DNA from: Sapria himalayana
Lineage: Eukaryota; Streptophyta; Magnoliopsida; Malpighiales; Rafflesiaceae
Direction: 5' to 3'
DNA length: 64,000 bases
Assembly (NCBI GenBank): GCA_029783825.1
Contig: JAREIK010002623.1
Span: 39,635 to 103,634 of the forward strand
The notes beneath the pieces were generated by a model that was not told the DNA's origin, made no database searches, and worked only from the letters and a program-made list of their open reading frames with translations. Made by a program: the position numbers and the translations under genes. Positions 38,092 through 52,060 of the stretch are shown here, one piece after another (within the stretch, counting starts at the first letter, position 1; every line of letters starts with the position of its first letter).

Positions 38092-39983
38092 CAATGAACA
38101 ATCAAGATTATCAAATTCACCACCAGAATATTTCATGGGATCGAGTCGCAACATTCAGCATTTTTCCTCGTGAAGAAAGAGAAGAATCAGAAGCAGTTCC
38201 AAAATCAAAGTCAGGAAGATCATCGTAATCATTTGCAGCCATTTCTTTTCTACCAACATAACCTAATGAAAGTAAGGTACCCATATGAACATGAGGAACT
38301 GCTCCAATGGTTTGCCTGCCAATTGTTGAAGTAGTTTCGACTTGTCATAGCCTTGCAAATGCAGGGAGTGAGGATGAATCATAAATTGAAGAAATTTGGG
38401 ATTGTTTTGTCATTGAGAGTGAGTTGGGGAGCAAAGATAGTCTATCGTAGAAAAAGGCTGATGATCATAACGAGGTTGACTCATCTGGATATTCATGGAA
38501 TTGATGTCAGTGTTTCCACTAGCACCATGAAGGGATTAATCAGCTATTTTGCCTATTATTTGAGAAGCATCAAGAGAGTTACGAGGTTTGTCACTTAAAG
38601 AGGCAATCTAGCTCTCATATGCATAAACAAATTGGGGTGATAATCATTGACAGTCATGCCCTTTAAAAATCTATGCTTAGCAAGTATGGTTATTATGGTA
38701 TGGCTTCGAGGGTAGACATAAAGATCAATACACTGTGAAAGTTGTGCAAAGACAACCCTCTCATCTTTCTTGTACCCTCTTGCAGCCTCTTTCATGCTTG
38801 CCGATTCAGAGTTTGACTCTGTTCTAAATCTCTCATTAACATCCTAACATGTCAGGAATGACAGAGACATTCTAATTCAATGATCAAAGAATGCATTCAT
38901 GTTTTCGTGTAAGCAAATAATGAGCAATGAAATGTAACTCACCATGAACATGCTACACAAACTCATGATGAATAATAGGGTTCGAAGATGTAAAATAACT
39001 AGACATTAAAAAATGATATAGTTTCATTTTGCTGAGTAAGGGTAGAAGTGTTACCACAAATAAAATCCTCCTACATATAAGATAAGCGATGAAGAGTAAG
39101 CATTAAACAATAAATATATAATCAACTTTAAGAGCTACCACACTTTCTGGTGATTTGAAATCCATTAAACATTAAAAAGAATAATCATTAAAAAAAACTT
39201 TACACTTTTATAATATACAAGTGTTTAGATATAATGTTGTGTTTAAAATATTTTTATAAATGTACATATATATAATTATATATTTGTAACACTTTTATAA
39301 ATATTATATAGTATATATATCACATTTACATAAACATTATAAATTTTTATATTATATAAAAATTTATATGTTATATAAATGTTTACAAAAATGTATAAAT
39401 ATTTTATATGTTATATAAATGTTATATAAAAATATATATAATGGATAGTTTTATGTAAATGGTGTAAGATATTTATAAACATTTATACATATGTATAAAA
39501 ATATATATATTAACAATATATGTTTATATAAACATATCAACGTTTATATATAATGTAATATGTTTATATATATTAAAGTATAACATTTATATATAATGTC
39601 ATATGATTATATAAATGTATAAAAGTTTATAAATAATGTTATCTGTTTATAATATTTTTGGAGACAAAGAAATAGAACTCATAAACATTGATTTTGTTTT
39701 TTCTTAAGTTACAAAAGCAGAAAACATTAAGCATACTTTTTTTATAAAGTAACAGAAGCAGAAAACATTAAACATAATTTTTTTATTAAGTTATAGAAGC
39801 AGAAAACATTAAGCATAATTTTTTTTAAGTTATAAAAGCAAAAAACTAAATGTACATTTTATATTTAAAATCTATAAAACCCTAATTTTTTAAATATTTA
39901 AAGAACAAAGTTTACACTTACCATTTCTTGTTTCATTAATGGCGGAGAGTTAACATCATATAAGTGATGTGAAAATAGAAAAA
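38092..39983 (-). repeat. Tandem duplication copy 1 (SPOC-fragment unit)
   Basis: The 1.9 kb from CAATGAACAATCAAGATTA to a GTGATGTGAAAATAGAA motif recurs at 40448-42345, offset about 2356 bp, with a few percent divergence by eye plus small indels. It contains exon and intron sequence of a SPOC-domain gene, AT-rich TATATAAATG sequence (39200-39660), and a short local repeat around GAAGCAGAAAACATTAA (39715-39840). Confidence 0.9.
38130..38843 (-). pseudogene. SPOC-domain protein C-terminal fragment, copy 1
   Basis: On the minus strand, a splice-acceptor-like GTTAG at 38844 leads into DVNERFRTESNSES, then MKEAARGYKKDERVVFAQLS, CIDLYVYPRSHTIITILAKH and RFLKGMTVND. This matches the C-terminal part of the SPOC fold in plant SPOC/TFIIS-central-domain proteins, where a DERVGFA motif, LYVCPRSD and LAKHGFFKGM are typical. 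The final VVWRR is lost after a stop near 38595. Broken frames further on give SMNIQMSQPRYDHQP and NDYDDLPDFDFG, an acidic tail also seen in this family. SPOC domains bind phosphorylated partners in transcription and RNA 3'-end control. Only terminal exons are present, so this is a captured or decayed fragment. The family call is by motif recall. Confidence 0.72.
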
Positions 39984-40447
39984 GAAGAAGAAAATTGGAA
40001 AAAAATAAAAAAATAAAAACCAAATATTCTGTATAAACCAAACTTTGCCATTGGTAATGAAATTGAGACAGACAGAGAATGTATATAATATTTTGAAGGA
40101 GAAGATCAATGATAATATTACTTGGCAACAAGAAGAGTCTGAATTTGTTGGTTGCTCACATAATCTAGTTTTGCTTCTCCTCTCTTTCGTTTCGAAAGAT
40201 AGAAAAAATGTTTGTGATTGAATAGTCCTTAGCATTTTTTTTCACCGAATTAAGTGATTGAATTTCTCTTTTTTTATTTAAAAAAAGATAAAATATACAA
40301 GTAAACTAAAATTATAAAAAATTAAATATTTTAAATAAAAAAAATGAAATAGAATTTTGTTAACAATAAATGATATTATTTCATAAATAAATTAAATAAT
40401 AATATATAATAATGGAGTATTTGATATATATATTGATATATATATTT
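39984..40447. other. Spacer between the two duplicated units
   Basis: Present once in the window. The minus strand is open for about 99 codons (39936-40235) with a Phe-rich, low-complexity C-terminal half. I recognise no family and do not call a gene. Confidence 0.45.
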
Positions 40448-42345
40448 CAATGAACAATCAAGATTATCAAATTCACCACCAGAATATTTCTTGAGATCGA
40501 GTCTCAGCATTCAGCATTTTTCCTCGCAAAGAAAGAGAAGTATCAGAAGCAGTTCCAAAATCAAAGTCAGGATGATCATCGTAATCATTTGCAGCCATTT
40601 CTTTTCTACTAAAATAACCTAATGAAAGTAAGGCACGCAGATGAACATGAGGAGCTGCTCCAATGGTTTCCCTGGCAATTTTTGAAGTAGTTTCTACTTG
40701 TCATAGTCTTGCAAATGCAGGGAGTGTGAATGAATCATAAATTGAAGAAATTTGGGATTGTTCTATCATTGAGAGAGTGTTGGTGAGCCAAAGATAGTCT
40801 ATCGTAGAAAAAGGTTGATGATCATAACGAGGTTGACACATTTGGATATTCATGGAATTGATGTCAGTGTTTCCACTAGCACTATGAAGGGATTAATCAG
40901 CTATCTTGCCTATTCTTTAAGAAGCATCAAGAGAGTTGCGAGGTTTGTCACTTAATGAGGCAATCTAGCTCTCATATGCTTTAACAATTTGGGGTGATTA
41001 TCATTGACAGTCATGCCCTTAAAAAATCTATGCTTAGGAAGTATGGTGATTATGGTATGGCTTCAAGGGTAGACATAAAGATCATTACTCTGTGAAAGTT
41101 ATGCAAAGCCAGCCCTCTCATCTTTCTTGTACCCTCTTGCAGCCTCTTTCATGCTTTCCGGTTCAGAGTTTGACTCTGTTCTAAATCTCTCATTAACATC
41201 CTAACATGTCAGGAATGACAGAGCCATTCTAATTCAATGATCAAAGAATGCATATCATGTTTTCGTGTAAGCAAATAATAAGCAATGAAATGTAACTCAC
41301 CATGACCATGGTACACAAACTCATGATGAATGATAGGGTTCGAAGAAGTAAAATAACTAGATATTAAAAATGATATAGTTTCATTTTGCTAAGTATGGGT
41401 AGAAAGTGCTACCACAAATCAAATGCTCCTACATATAAGATAAGTGATGAAGAGTAAGCATTAAACAATAAATATATAAACAACTTTAAGAGCTAGCACA
41501 CTTTTTGGTGATTTGAAATCCATTAAACATTAAAAAGAATAATCATTAAAAAAAATTCACAATTTTATAAATATACAAGTGTTTAGATAAATGTTTTGTT
41601 TAAAATTTTTTTATAAATGTTACATATATATAATTATATATTTGTAACACGTTTATAAATATTATATAGTATACATATCATATTTATATAAACATTATAA
41701 ATATTTTATATTTATATAAAAATATATATGTTATATAAATGTTTACAAAAATGTATAGATATTTTATTTGTTATATAAATGTTATATAAAAAAATATATA
41801 AATGGATAGTTTTATGTAAATGGTGTAAAATATTTATAAACATTTATACATATGTATAAATATTTATATATAACAATATATGTTTATATAAACATATCAA
41901 TGTTTATATATAATGTAATATGTATATATATATTAAAGTATAGACATTTATATATAATGTCATATGATTATATAAATGTATAAAAATTATAAATAATGTT
42001 ATCTATTTATAATATTTTTGGATACAAAAAATAGAACCTATAAACATTGATTTTGTTTTTTCTTAAGTTACGGAAGCAGAAAACTTTAAGCATACTTTTT
42101 TTATTAAGTAACATAAGCAGAAAACTATTAAACATAATTTTTTTATTAAGTTACAGAAGCAAAAAACATTAAGCATAAATTTTTTTTTAAGTTACAAAAG
42201 TAGAAAACGAAATGTACATTTTATATTTAAAATCTATAAATCCCTAATTTTTTAAACAGTTAAAGAACAAAGTTTACACTAACCATTTGCTATTTCATTA
42301 ATGTCATAGAGTTAACATCATATAAGTGATGTGAAAATAGAAGAA
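40448..42345 (-). repeat. Tandem duplication copy 2 (SPOC-fragment unit)
   Basis: Second copy of the 1.9-kb unit at 38092-39983, in the same orientation. It stops at about 42345, where CACTA 5' interior sequence begins. Confidence 0.9.
40486..41200 (-). pseudogene. SPOC-domain protein C-terminal fragment, copy 2
   Basis: The same exon as copy 1, with its acceptor at 41201. It reads MKEAARGYKKDERAGFA, then a stop, LSQSNDLYVYP, a stop, then SHTIITILPKHRFFKGMTV. Two nonsense codons here (before LSQ and after LYVYP) are sense in copy 1. Copy 2 keeps GFA and KHRFFKGM, which are closer to the family pattern. The two copies therefore decayed independently after duplication. Confidence 0.7.
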
Positions 42346-43943
42346 AGAAAAATAAAATTTCATATTATTTGATATAATTTATAATTTATATAATATTAAA
42401 AATTATTTAAAGCTTAGAAGATCAATAAAAAATGTTATATTTATTATTTTAATAAAAAGTAGAATATTATAAGTTAATAGCAAAGATCTTACTCAATTGT
42501 TTAATTCTTATAAATTTGAGTAGGGACAAAAAACATGAATTAAAATCAACTTAGGGTCAGTTTGGTAGTACTTTCTAAAAGTGTTTATTGGCGAAAAAAT
42601 AATTTAAGTATTTTAAGGACAAAAAAAATTAATTAGTAATATTTTAAATAATTCTTTTTCGAACCCTAATAAAACACATGAAGTGTTCATTTAATAACCA
42701 CGATGAGATATTTATTTTTTAAATCATCTAAATTTTTTTGATGTAATCAAAACATCTATGTATTTATCATTAAATATCAATTTACTTTCTTTTAGATTTT
42801 AAAAATAATTTGAATTCTTTTTTTCCTAAATTTGTAAATCTTTTGGTAAATATTTTTTTAAAATATTACTATAATCATTAAAATATTTTTTTTATTTTAA
42901 ATAATATAAATATATTTTTCTTTATTCATTAATTCAAATATTTTTATAATTTTTTTTATTTAATCATATAATTATATATTTTACCTTTTTAGTAGTAGTA
43001 ATTTTTTTATATGTTCATTTATTAATTAAATTATCTTACAAAAAGATTATAAATATATAATTAATTATTTAATGTTTTTTAATTAATATATTTAATTATC
43101 ATAATTAAATATTTTAGAAAAATAATTTGTATACTTTTTAAAATATTTTATTTAATCATTATTAATATAAAATATTTTTTCTATTTATATAATTTTGAAA
43201 TTATTTTTTTATAATATTCTATTTTTATAATAATGTGAGGTGAATTTGTATTTCAAGAAATGCTCATCCATAGGTCATGGCATACCTTTAATATAGACAA
43301 TTACATAAAAAATTAAAATAAATAATATATAAAAAAATAAAATAATTAAAGATTAGCGATGGAAATTATTCCCAACACAAAAGCTAGGTAAAAATCTATA
43401 ACTAAATGCATATATTTTTTAATAATTGTCGTTTATGGTATAATCACTTGCAAAAAAACATTCATATATTGATAATGTCTCGATCTAATTAGCTAGAGAG
43501 AATTTGTCTCTAATTTCATCACTAAATTTCCCTAATTTAATTGTGGGGAAATCAACAAAAAGTAGTGACAGATTATGTCACGATCTAATCATCTCGGGAA
43601 ATCCATCGATAATTCCGTAGCTAATTCCACTGCTATATTTCCCACTTTTCAATGCAAGGAAATTTAGAAAAAAAATTGTTGCGGATAATTTCTCATTCTA
43701 ATTAGCAAGGGGAATTCCGACGCTAAATCCATCGCTAGATTAGCTAGGGAAGCTCCGTCGGTAAAATTGACGAAATATTTTGAATCATCGATTTCCATCG
43801 TTGATCGTCTTTAATCCTTTAAAATTTTTATTTCAATACCACATCAAATATTCCTTGCTATTCCCTAGCTAATTACTCACTATTTAGCTAGGAATTATTC
43901 CTTAGCTAAATTTCACTATATAAATTTACATTTTTTTGTAGTG
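42346..43943 (-). mobile_element. CACTA transposon terminus D (5' end, element on minus strand)
   Basis: The right boundary reads TTTTTTTGTAGTG, whose complement is CACTACAAAAAAATG, sharing 14 bases with terminus A at 9935. The first 600 bases inside (43340-43930) hold subterminal motifs such as CTAGCTAATTACTC and GCGATGGA. Reverse-complemented, ATTAGCTAGGGAATAGCAAG matches the left (5') side of CACTA B. At 42346-42560 it is an inverted copy of the family's 5' interior block (19845-20060). It is thus a 5' end of a minus-oriented element. GATA satellite resumes at 43944. The flanking triplet is GAC, against TAT at terminus A. Confidence 0.85.
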
Positions 43944-46060
43944 GACATAATGATTGATAGATTGAAAGACATTGATAAATAGTTTAATAGATAGATAGAT
44001 AGATCGATAGATAAATCGATTGATAGATAGATAAATAGATAGACATATAAATAAACAAATAGATAGACAAATAGATAAAGAAATAGATAGACAAATAGAT
44101 AGCGAGATTATTAGATAATAGATGGATAGATAGACAGATAATTAGTTAGTTAGTTAGATATTTAGATATATAGATAAATAGAAAGATTGAGAGATAGGTA
44201 GATAGATAAGTAGTAATATAGATAGATAAATAGATAGATAGATAGATAGATAGTTAGATAGATAAATAAATAAGTGGATATATATATATATACACACACA
44301 GATATATAAACAAATAGATAGATAGACAAATTAAATAAGTGAAATAGAAAGATAGATAGGTGAAAGATAGACAGACAAACAAATAGGCAGATAGGTTGTC
44401 AGCCAGATAGGTAGATAGTCATGTAGGTAGATAGATAGACAGACAAACAAAGGGATTGACAGACAAACAGATAGATAGATAGACCGATAGACAAACAAAC
44501 AAATAGAAAGACATATATAGACAAGAAAGACAAATATACATATAAACTGACAATTTAATAAAAAATTTATAAATAGATTTATAGACATAAAGATAGATAG
44601 ATAGATATATTGATAGATGGATAGATTGATTGATAAACATAATGATAGATAGATTGATAGACATTTTGATAGAAAGATTTATAGATATATTGATAGATAG
44701 ATTGAGGATAAGTTGATAGACAGATTAATAAATAGATGGATAGATGATAGATATATAGATAGATAAATAGACAGATAGATAGATATGAAGATAAATAGAT
44801 AGACAAATAGATAGACATATTATTAGAAATATAGACAAATAGATAGATAGATAGATAGATAAACAGATAGAAAGATATATAGATAGGTAAATAGATAAAT
44901 AGAAAGATATATAGATATATAGATAAACAGATAGATACATAGACAGATAGATATATAAATAGACAAGTAGATACATAGATAGATAGGTAGATAGACATAT
45001 ATATTGATAGATAGATAAATAGAGTGACATACAAATAGATAGAAAGATATATAAATAGATAGAAATAAAGATAAACAGATAAAGAGACATATAGATAGAT
45101 AGATATAGATATATATAGATAGAGAGAGAGATAGACAGATTGATTGATTGATTGATAAATAGATTGATAGATAGAATAATAGACAGATTGATAAATGGAT
45201 TGATAATTAGTTTGATAGATAGATTGATAGACAGATTGATTGATAAATTGATAAATAAATTGATAGAAATTAGATAGACAAATTGATAGACTATTAGAAA
45301 GACAGATAGATAGATAGATATATAGATAGTTAGATAAATATATAGATATATAGTTAGATATATAAAAAGATAGAGAGTTAGATAGAGAGATAGATAGAGA
45401 GATAGATAGAGAGATATATAGATTGATAGATTGTCAGATTATTAGATAGAAAGATAGAAATATTATTAGATTGATAGATTTAAAATTAGATATACATATA
45501 GATAGATAGATAGATAGATAAAAAATAAAGATATATAGATTGAAAGTTAGACAGAAAGATATTCAAATAGTTATACTTATAGATTAATAGAAATATATAT
45601 AGAAATAAAGAGACATAGATAATTGACGTATAGATAGACATATAGAAGGATAGACAATAGATAGATAGCCAAATAGACAGATAGATAGATATATATAGAT
45701 AGACAGATAAATAAATAGACAAAAATATAGACTGATAAATAGACAGACAGACAGACATATAGATAGATAGAATGATAGACATATAGATACACAGATAAAT
45801 AGGAAGATTGATAGACATATAGATATGCATATAGACAAACAGATAGATAGACACATAGATACACACATAGATAGATAGAGATATTGATAGATAGATAGAT
45901 AGAAAGCTAGATTGACAGATAAATATATGTAAAAATATATAGAAATATAGATAGACACATAGATAGATAGATTGATTGATAGACAGAGAGATAGATAGAC
46001 AAATAGTTTGATCGACAGATAATAAAAAAATAGATTGACAGATAAATAGATAGATAGATA

Positions 46061-46141
46061 TACAAATAGAAAAAAGATAGATAGATATACAAATAGAAAA
46101 AAGATAGATAGATATACAAATAGAAAAAAGATAGATAGATA
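46061..46141 (+). repeat. 27-bp tandem triplication
   Basis: The unit TACAAATAGAAAAAAGATAG plus ATAGATA occurs at 46061, 46088 and 46115 without change, indicating recent local amplification inside the satellite. Confidence 0.9.
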
Positions 46142-46182
46142 GATAAGAAGATAGGCAGATAGATTGATAGATATAGATAGAT

Positions 46183-46224
<42 letters not shown>

Positions 46225-49200
46225 AAATATAGAAAGATAAATAGATCGATAGACAAATAGACACATAAATATTAAGATGGATAGATAAATAATTAGATAG
46301 ATAGACATATAGATTGCTAGGTAGTAAAGTAGGCAGACAATCAAGTAGGCAGGCATATAGGCATAAATACATACAAACAAATAGGTAGTTAGATAGACAG
46401 ACAAACAAAGAGACAGACAAATAGAAAAAAAGTTAGACAGGAAAACAGAAAGATAGATAAATAGTTTGACACATAGTTTGTTAGACACATAGATAGATTG
46501 ATAGGGTGATAGATAGATAGATTGATAGACAAATATATAAACAGATAGATATATAGATATATAGTTAGATAGATAGTTAGATAGATAGACATATATATAT
46601 ATATATAGACATATTGATAGTTAGAATGATAGAAAGATTGATATACATATTGATAGATAGATTGATAAAAATATTGATAATAGAATGATAGATAGATATA
46701 TAAAAAGTTTGAAAGATATATAAATAAATAGATTTAAAGATAGACAGATAAATAGATAGATAGATACATAGATAGATAGACAGATAGATTGAAAGATTAT
46801 TAAATAGATACATAGATATATAAATAGATAGATAGGTAGACACATAGATAGATAGATAGACAGATGATAGATATATAGACAGATAGATATATAGATAGAT
46901 AAAAAATAAATATATAGATAGAGCAATAGAAAGATAGATAGATAGATAGTTAGATATAAAGATAGATAGATAACAAATAGATAGATAGACAAGTAGATAG
47001 GTAGATACATAGATTGATAGATAGATATTTCGATAGACAGATAGATAGACAAATAGTTAGACAAACAGAAAGTCAAATAGACAGATAGAAAAATAGACAC
47101 ACAAATAGTTGTCAAATAGATAGATAGACAGATAGATAGACAAATAGATAGATAGATAGACAAAAATATAGATATATAGATAAAAAAACAATATATAGAT
47201 AGACAGGAAAATAGATAGACAGATATACACACAAATTGATAGCTAGATAGGCAGGTAGCCATGTTGGAAGATAGTCAGGCAAGTAGGCATATGGACTGAA
47301 AAAAATTTAGATATATAGATAGATTGATAAATAGATAGAAAGTCAAATAAACATACAAAAAGATAGATTGACAGACAATAGAAAGTCAAATAAACATCTA
47401 GATAGATAGTTTACAGACGAATTGATAGACACATTGATATAGAGAAATATATATTGATTGATAGATAGAAAATAGATAGATAGACAGCTTGATAGATAGA
47501 ATGATAGAAATATTGCTAGACATAATTATTAAAAGATTGAAAGACAGATTGATAGACATCTTGTAAGATAATTTGATATACAAATTGATAAATAGATGGA
47601 TAGATAGATTGATATATAGATAGATAGATAGATTAGATTGATAAGCAACGAGATAGACAAATATATAGACATAAGATAGACTAATATTTAGATAGATTAT
47701 TAGACAAATAGACAAACAGACTAGACATATAAATAAATAGATAGATAGATACATATACAAATAGAATGATAGAGTGATAGGTAGATAGATAGATAGAAAT
47801 ATAGATAGATAAATAGATAGATAGATAGCCAGATAGATAGACAGATAGTAATATAAATAGTTAAAAATATAGTTAGAAAAACAAATAGAAAAGTAGATAA
47901 ACAGATAAATTGATAGATAGATAGATAGATATACATTTAGATAGATAGATAGATAAACAACATATAGATAGTTGGATAGCTTGTCAAATAGATAGATAGA
48001 TAGATATACATGCAGACCAACAAATAGATAGATAGGTAGCTATCCATGTAGATAGATAGTCAGGCAAGTTTTCAGTTAGATAGAAAAATAAATTAATAGA
48101 CAGACAGATAGATAGATAGATAGATAGACTGATAAACAAACAAACAAATAGAAAGATAGATAGACAGACAACAAAAAGACAAATAGTCATTAAATAGACA
48201 AATTGATATATAAATCGAAAGACAAATTTATAGACAGAAAATAAATAAATAGATTGATTGATAGATAGACGATTAGATAGACAGATTGATTGATTGATTC
48301 ATTGACATAATGATAGATAGATTGATAGTATAAGAGAGATAGATAGATAGATATATTGATAGACAAATTGATAGATATATTAATAAATAAATGGATAGAT
48401 AGATATATAGAAAAATAGAGAGAAAGATAGATAGACAAATAGATAGATATATTGATAGACAGATAGATAAATAGATAGATAGCCAAATAGATAGACATAT
48501 TATTAGAAAAAGAAATAGATAGATAAACAGACAGATCGACATGTAGATAGATAGTTAGATAAAAAGTTGATAGACTAATAGATAGATATATAGATAGGTA
48601 TATAGATAAATAGAAAGATGGATAGATAGACAAATAGATAGATAGATACATAGAAAGACTAATAGATTGAAAGATTGATATAAAAATATATAGACATATA
48701 GATAAACAAATAGATAGATAAGTAGATAAATAAATAGATAAATAGACAGATAGATAGATAAATAGACAAATAGATATATAGATACATAGATAGATATACA
48801 TACAAATAGATAGAAAGATATATAAACAGATAGAAAGATATATATATATATATAGATAAATAGAGAGATAGAAAGTTAGATATATAGATAGATAGACAGG
48901 TTAATAGATAAATTGATAGTCAAATTGATAGACATATTGATAAATGGATTATTAGATAGTTTGATTAATAGATTGATAGAAAGATTGATAGAAAGATTGA
49001 TAGACAATGGATATACAAAATGATAGTCAATTAGATACGCAGATGGATAGATGGATAGATAGACAGATAAAAAATATATAGATAGATATAACAGGATATC
49101 GAGAGATAGATAGATATAAGATAGATAGATAGTCAGATTATTATATCGATAAATAGTTATAAATATTATAAGATAGAAAGATTTATAAATAGATAGACAA

Positions 49201-52060
49201 ATAGATAGAAATCTATATAGACAGATAGATAGCAAGATAAATAGATAGATAGATAAAAAATAGATAAATATATTGAAAGAAAGATAGATAAGCAGATAGA
49301 TGGATGGAATGATAGAGAGACATAAATATAGTCATATAGTAAGATAGATAGATAGATTGATTGATTGACATATAGATAGACATATAGTTAGATAGATAGA
49401 AAGATAGATAGAAAGAAAGATAGATAGATATACAAAAAGATAGAATGATAAATAGATAGATATATAGATAGAAAGAAAGATAGATAGATATATAGACATA
49501 TAGATATATAGAAAGATAGAATGATAGATAGAAATAGAGATTGATTGATTGATTGATAGATAGATAGTTGACACATAGATTGACACATATATAGATAGAA
49601 AGATTGACATGTATATAAATAAGCAGATTGACAGATAAATAGATTGAAAAATAGATATAAAGACAGATAGATACATAGATCGATAGATAGATAGATATTC
49701 AGATAGCTAGATAGATAGATTGACTAGATTGATTGAAAGATAAATAGATAGATAGATATATATAGATAATAGATAGATAAGTAAATATGCAGATAGATAA
49801 ATTATTAGATAGATAATATAGATAGACAGATAGATATATAGATAAATAGATAGATAGAAAGATAGTTAGAGGGATAAATAGAAAAACATACATATAGACA
49901 AATTGACACACAAATAGTTTGAGAGATAGATAGTAAGTTAGATTGACAGAGACATAGATAGTTGGCAGTTAGGTAAGTAGTAAATCATGTAAGTAGGTAG
50001 AATACATATTGACATACAAACAAATAGGCAGATAGAAAATAGACAAATAAAGAGATAGAAAACTAGATAGATAGATAGATAGGCAAATAGTCATAAAGAT
50101 AGATAGATAGTTAATACATAGATTAATAGACACACATAAATAGATTGATAGAAGATAGATAGACATATAGATATAGATAGATATAGATATATATATAGAT
50201 ATATATATATTGATAGTTAAACAAATAATAGACAGATTGATAAATAGAATGATAAAAATATTGATAAAATAGTGATAGACAATTTGATAGAAATATTACT
50301 AGATAGAATGATAGATAAATATATAGACAGATAGATAAATATTTAGATAATAGATAGATAGAAGATAAAGATAGATTGACATATTATTATATAGAAACAT
50401 AGATAGATATATAAATAGATAGATAGAGAGTAGGTAGATAGACTAGATAGATTGATAGAAAGAAAGAAAGATAGATATATAGACAGATAGATAGACATAT
50501 AGATAGATATAGAGATAGATTCATCGATACACAGATAGAAAGATAGATAGACAGACAAATAGAGAGATATATAGATAGGTAGATAGATAGATATACATAT
50601 ACATAGATAGATAGATATATAGGCAGATCGATAGAAAGATAGAGAGATAGATAGATAAATAGATAGCCAGATAAAATACAGATAGATTGACAAAAAGATA
50701 GGCATGTTGATAGAGAGATAGATATATAGATAGATAGATAGATAGACATACAGTTTGATAGATAGAAAGACAGGCAGATAGATATACAAATAGACACAAA
50801 ATAGATATATATATATATATATATTGATAGATAGTTAGTTATATAGGTAGACAAACAAATAAGCAGGCATATAGAAAGATAGACAAACAAAAATTGGCAG
50901 ATAAATAGACATACAACACAAAGAGAAAAAAAATAGACAGATAGATATATCGATAGAGAGAAAGAAAGATTGTTTTATACATAGATTTATAGACATATAG
51001 TTAGACAGATTGATAGAAAGTTAGATAGACAGATAGATAGATAGAACAGACAAAACAACAGATAGATATATAGATAGATAGACATATAGATAGATATATT
51101 GATAGATATACAAATATATAAAAAGATTGAAATATAGAATGATAAAAGATTGATTGACATATTGATTAGATAGATTTATAGATAGATTGATAGATAATTT
51201 CATAAATAGATAGATAAATAAATAGACAGATAATATATAGAAAGATATATAGATAGTATTAGACAAAAAATATAAAGAGATAGATAGATAGACAGATAAT
51301 AAATACATAGATAGATTGATAGATAGATAGATAAGATTGACAAATAGATAGATAGAAAGATAGACAGGACAGACATATAGATATATAGATAATACACAAA
51401 TAGATAGATATATAGATAGGCAAAAGAACATACAAACAAACATAATAGATAGAAAAACTGATAGTTATGCAAGACATAGAAATTGATAAATAGATTGATA
51501 CACATTAAGATAGATAGATATATAATATAAACAAATTGATAAATAAGATTATAACAGATAGTTAGACAAATAAATAAATAGATAGATAGATGGATTAATA
51601 GAAAGATAGATGAATTAAAAGAAAGATTGATAGACATATTGATATAGAGATTGAAAGTAAGATTGATTGATTGATTAGTCTGACAGATAGATTGATAGAT
51701 ATAAAGACAGACAGATAGATAGATTGATTGATTGATCGATTGATTGAAAGATTATTAGATTGATATATCTATCAATAAATAGACAGATACATAGACACAT
51801 AGATAGATAGATAGATAGATAGATAGAAATAGAAAGACAAATAGATAGACAGATAGAAAGATATATAAATAGACAGATAGATAAATTGAGAGATAGACAA
51901 ATAGATAGTTAGAAATACATATAGATAAACCAAAAGATAGATAGATAGACAGACATATATATATATATAAATAGTTAGATATACAGATAGACAAATAGAT
52001 AGATATATATATATATATATATACAAACACACACACATATACATTCAGATAGATAGATAG

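Noticed and set aside
38353..38598. Plus-strand 81-codon open frame
   Set aside because: It is the antisense shadow of the SPOC fragment; the duplicated copy at about 40710 does not keep it open.
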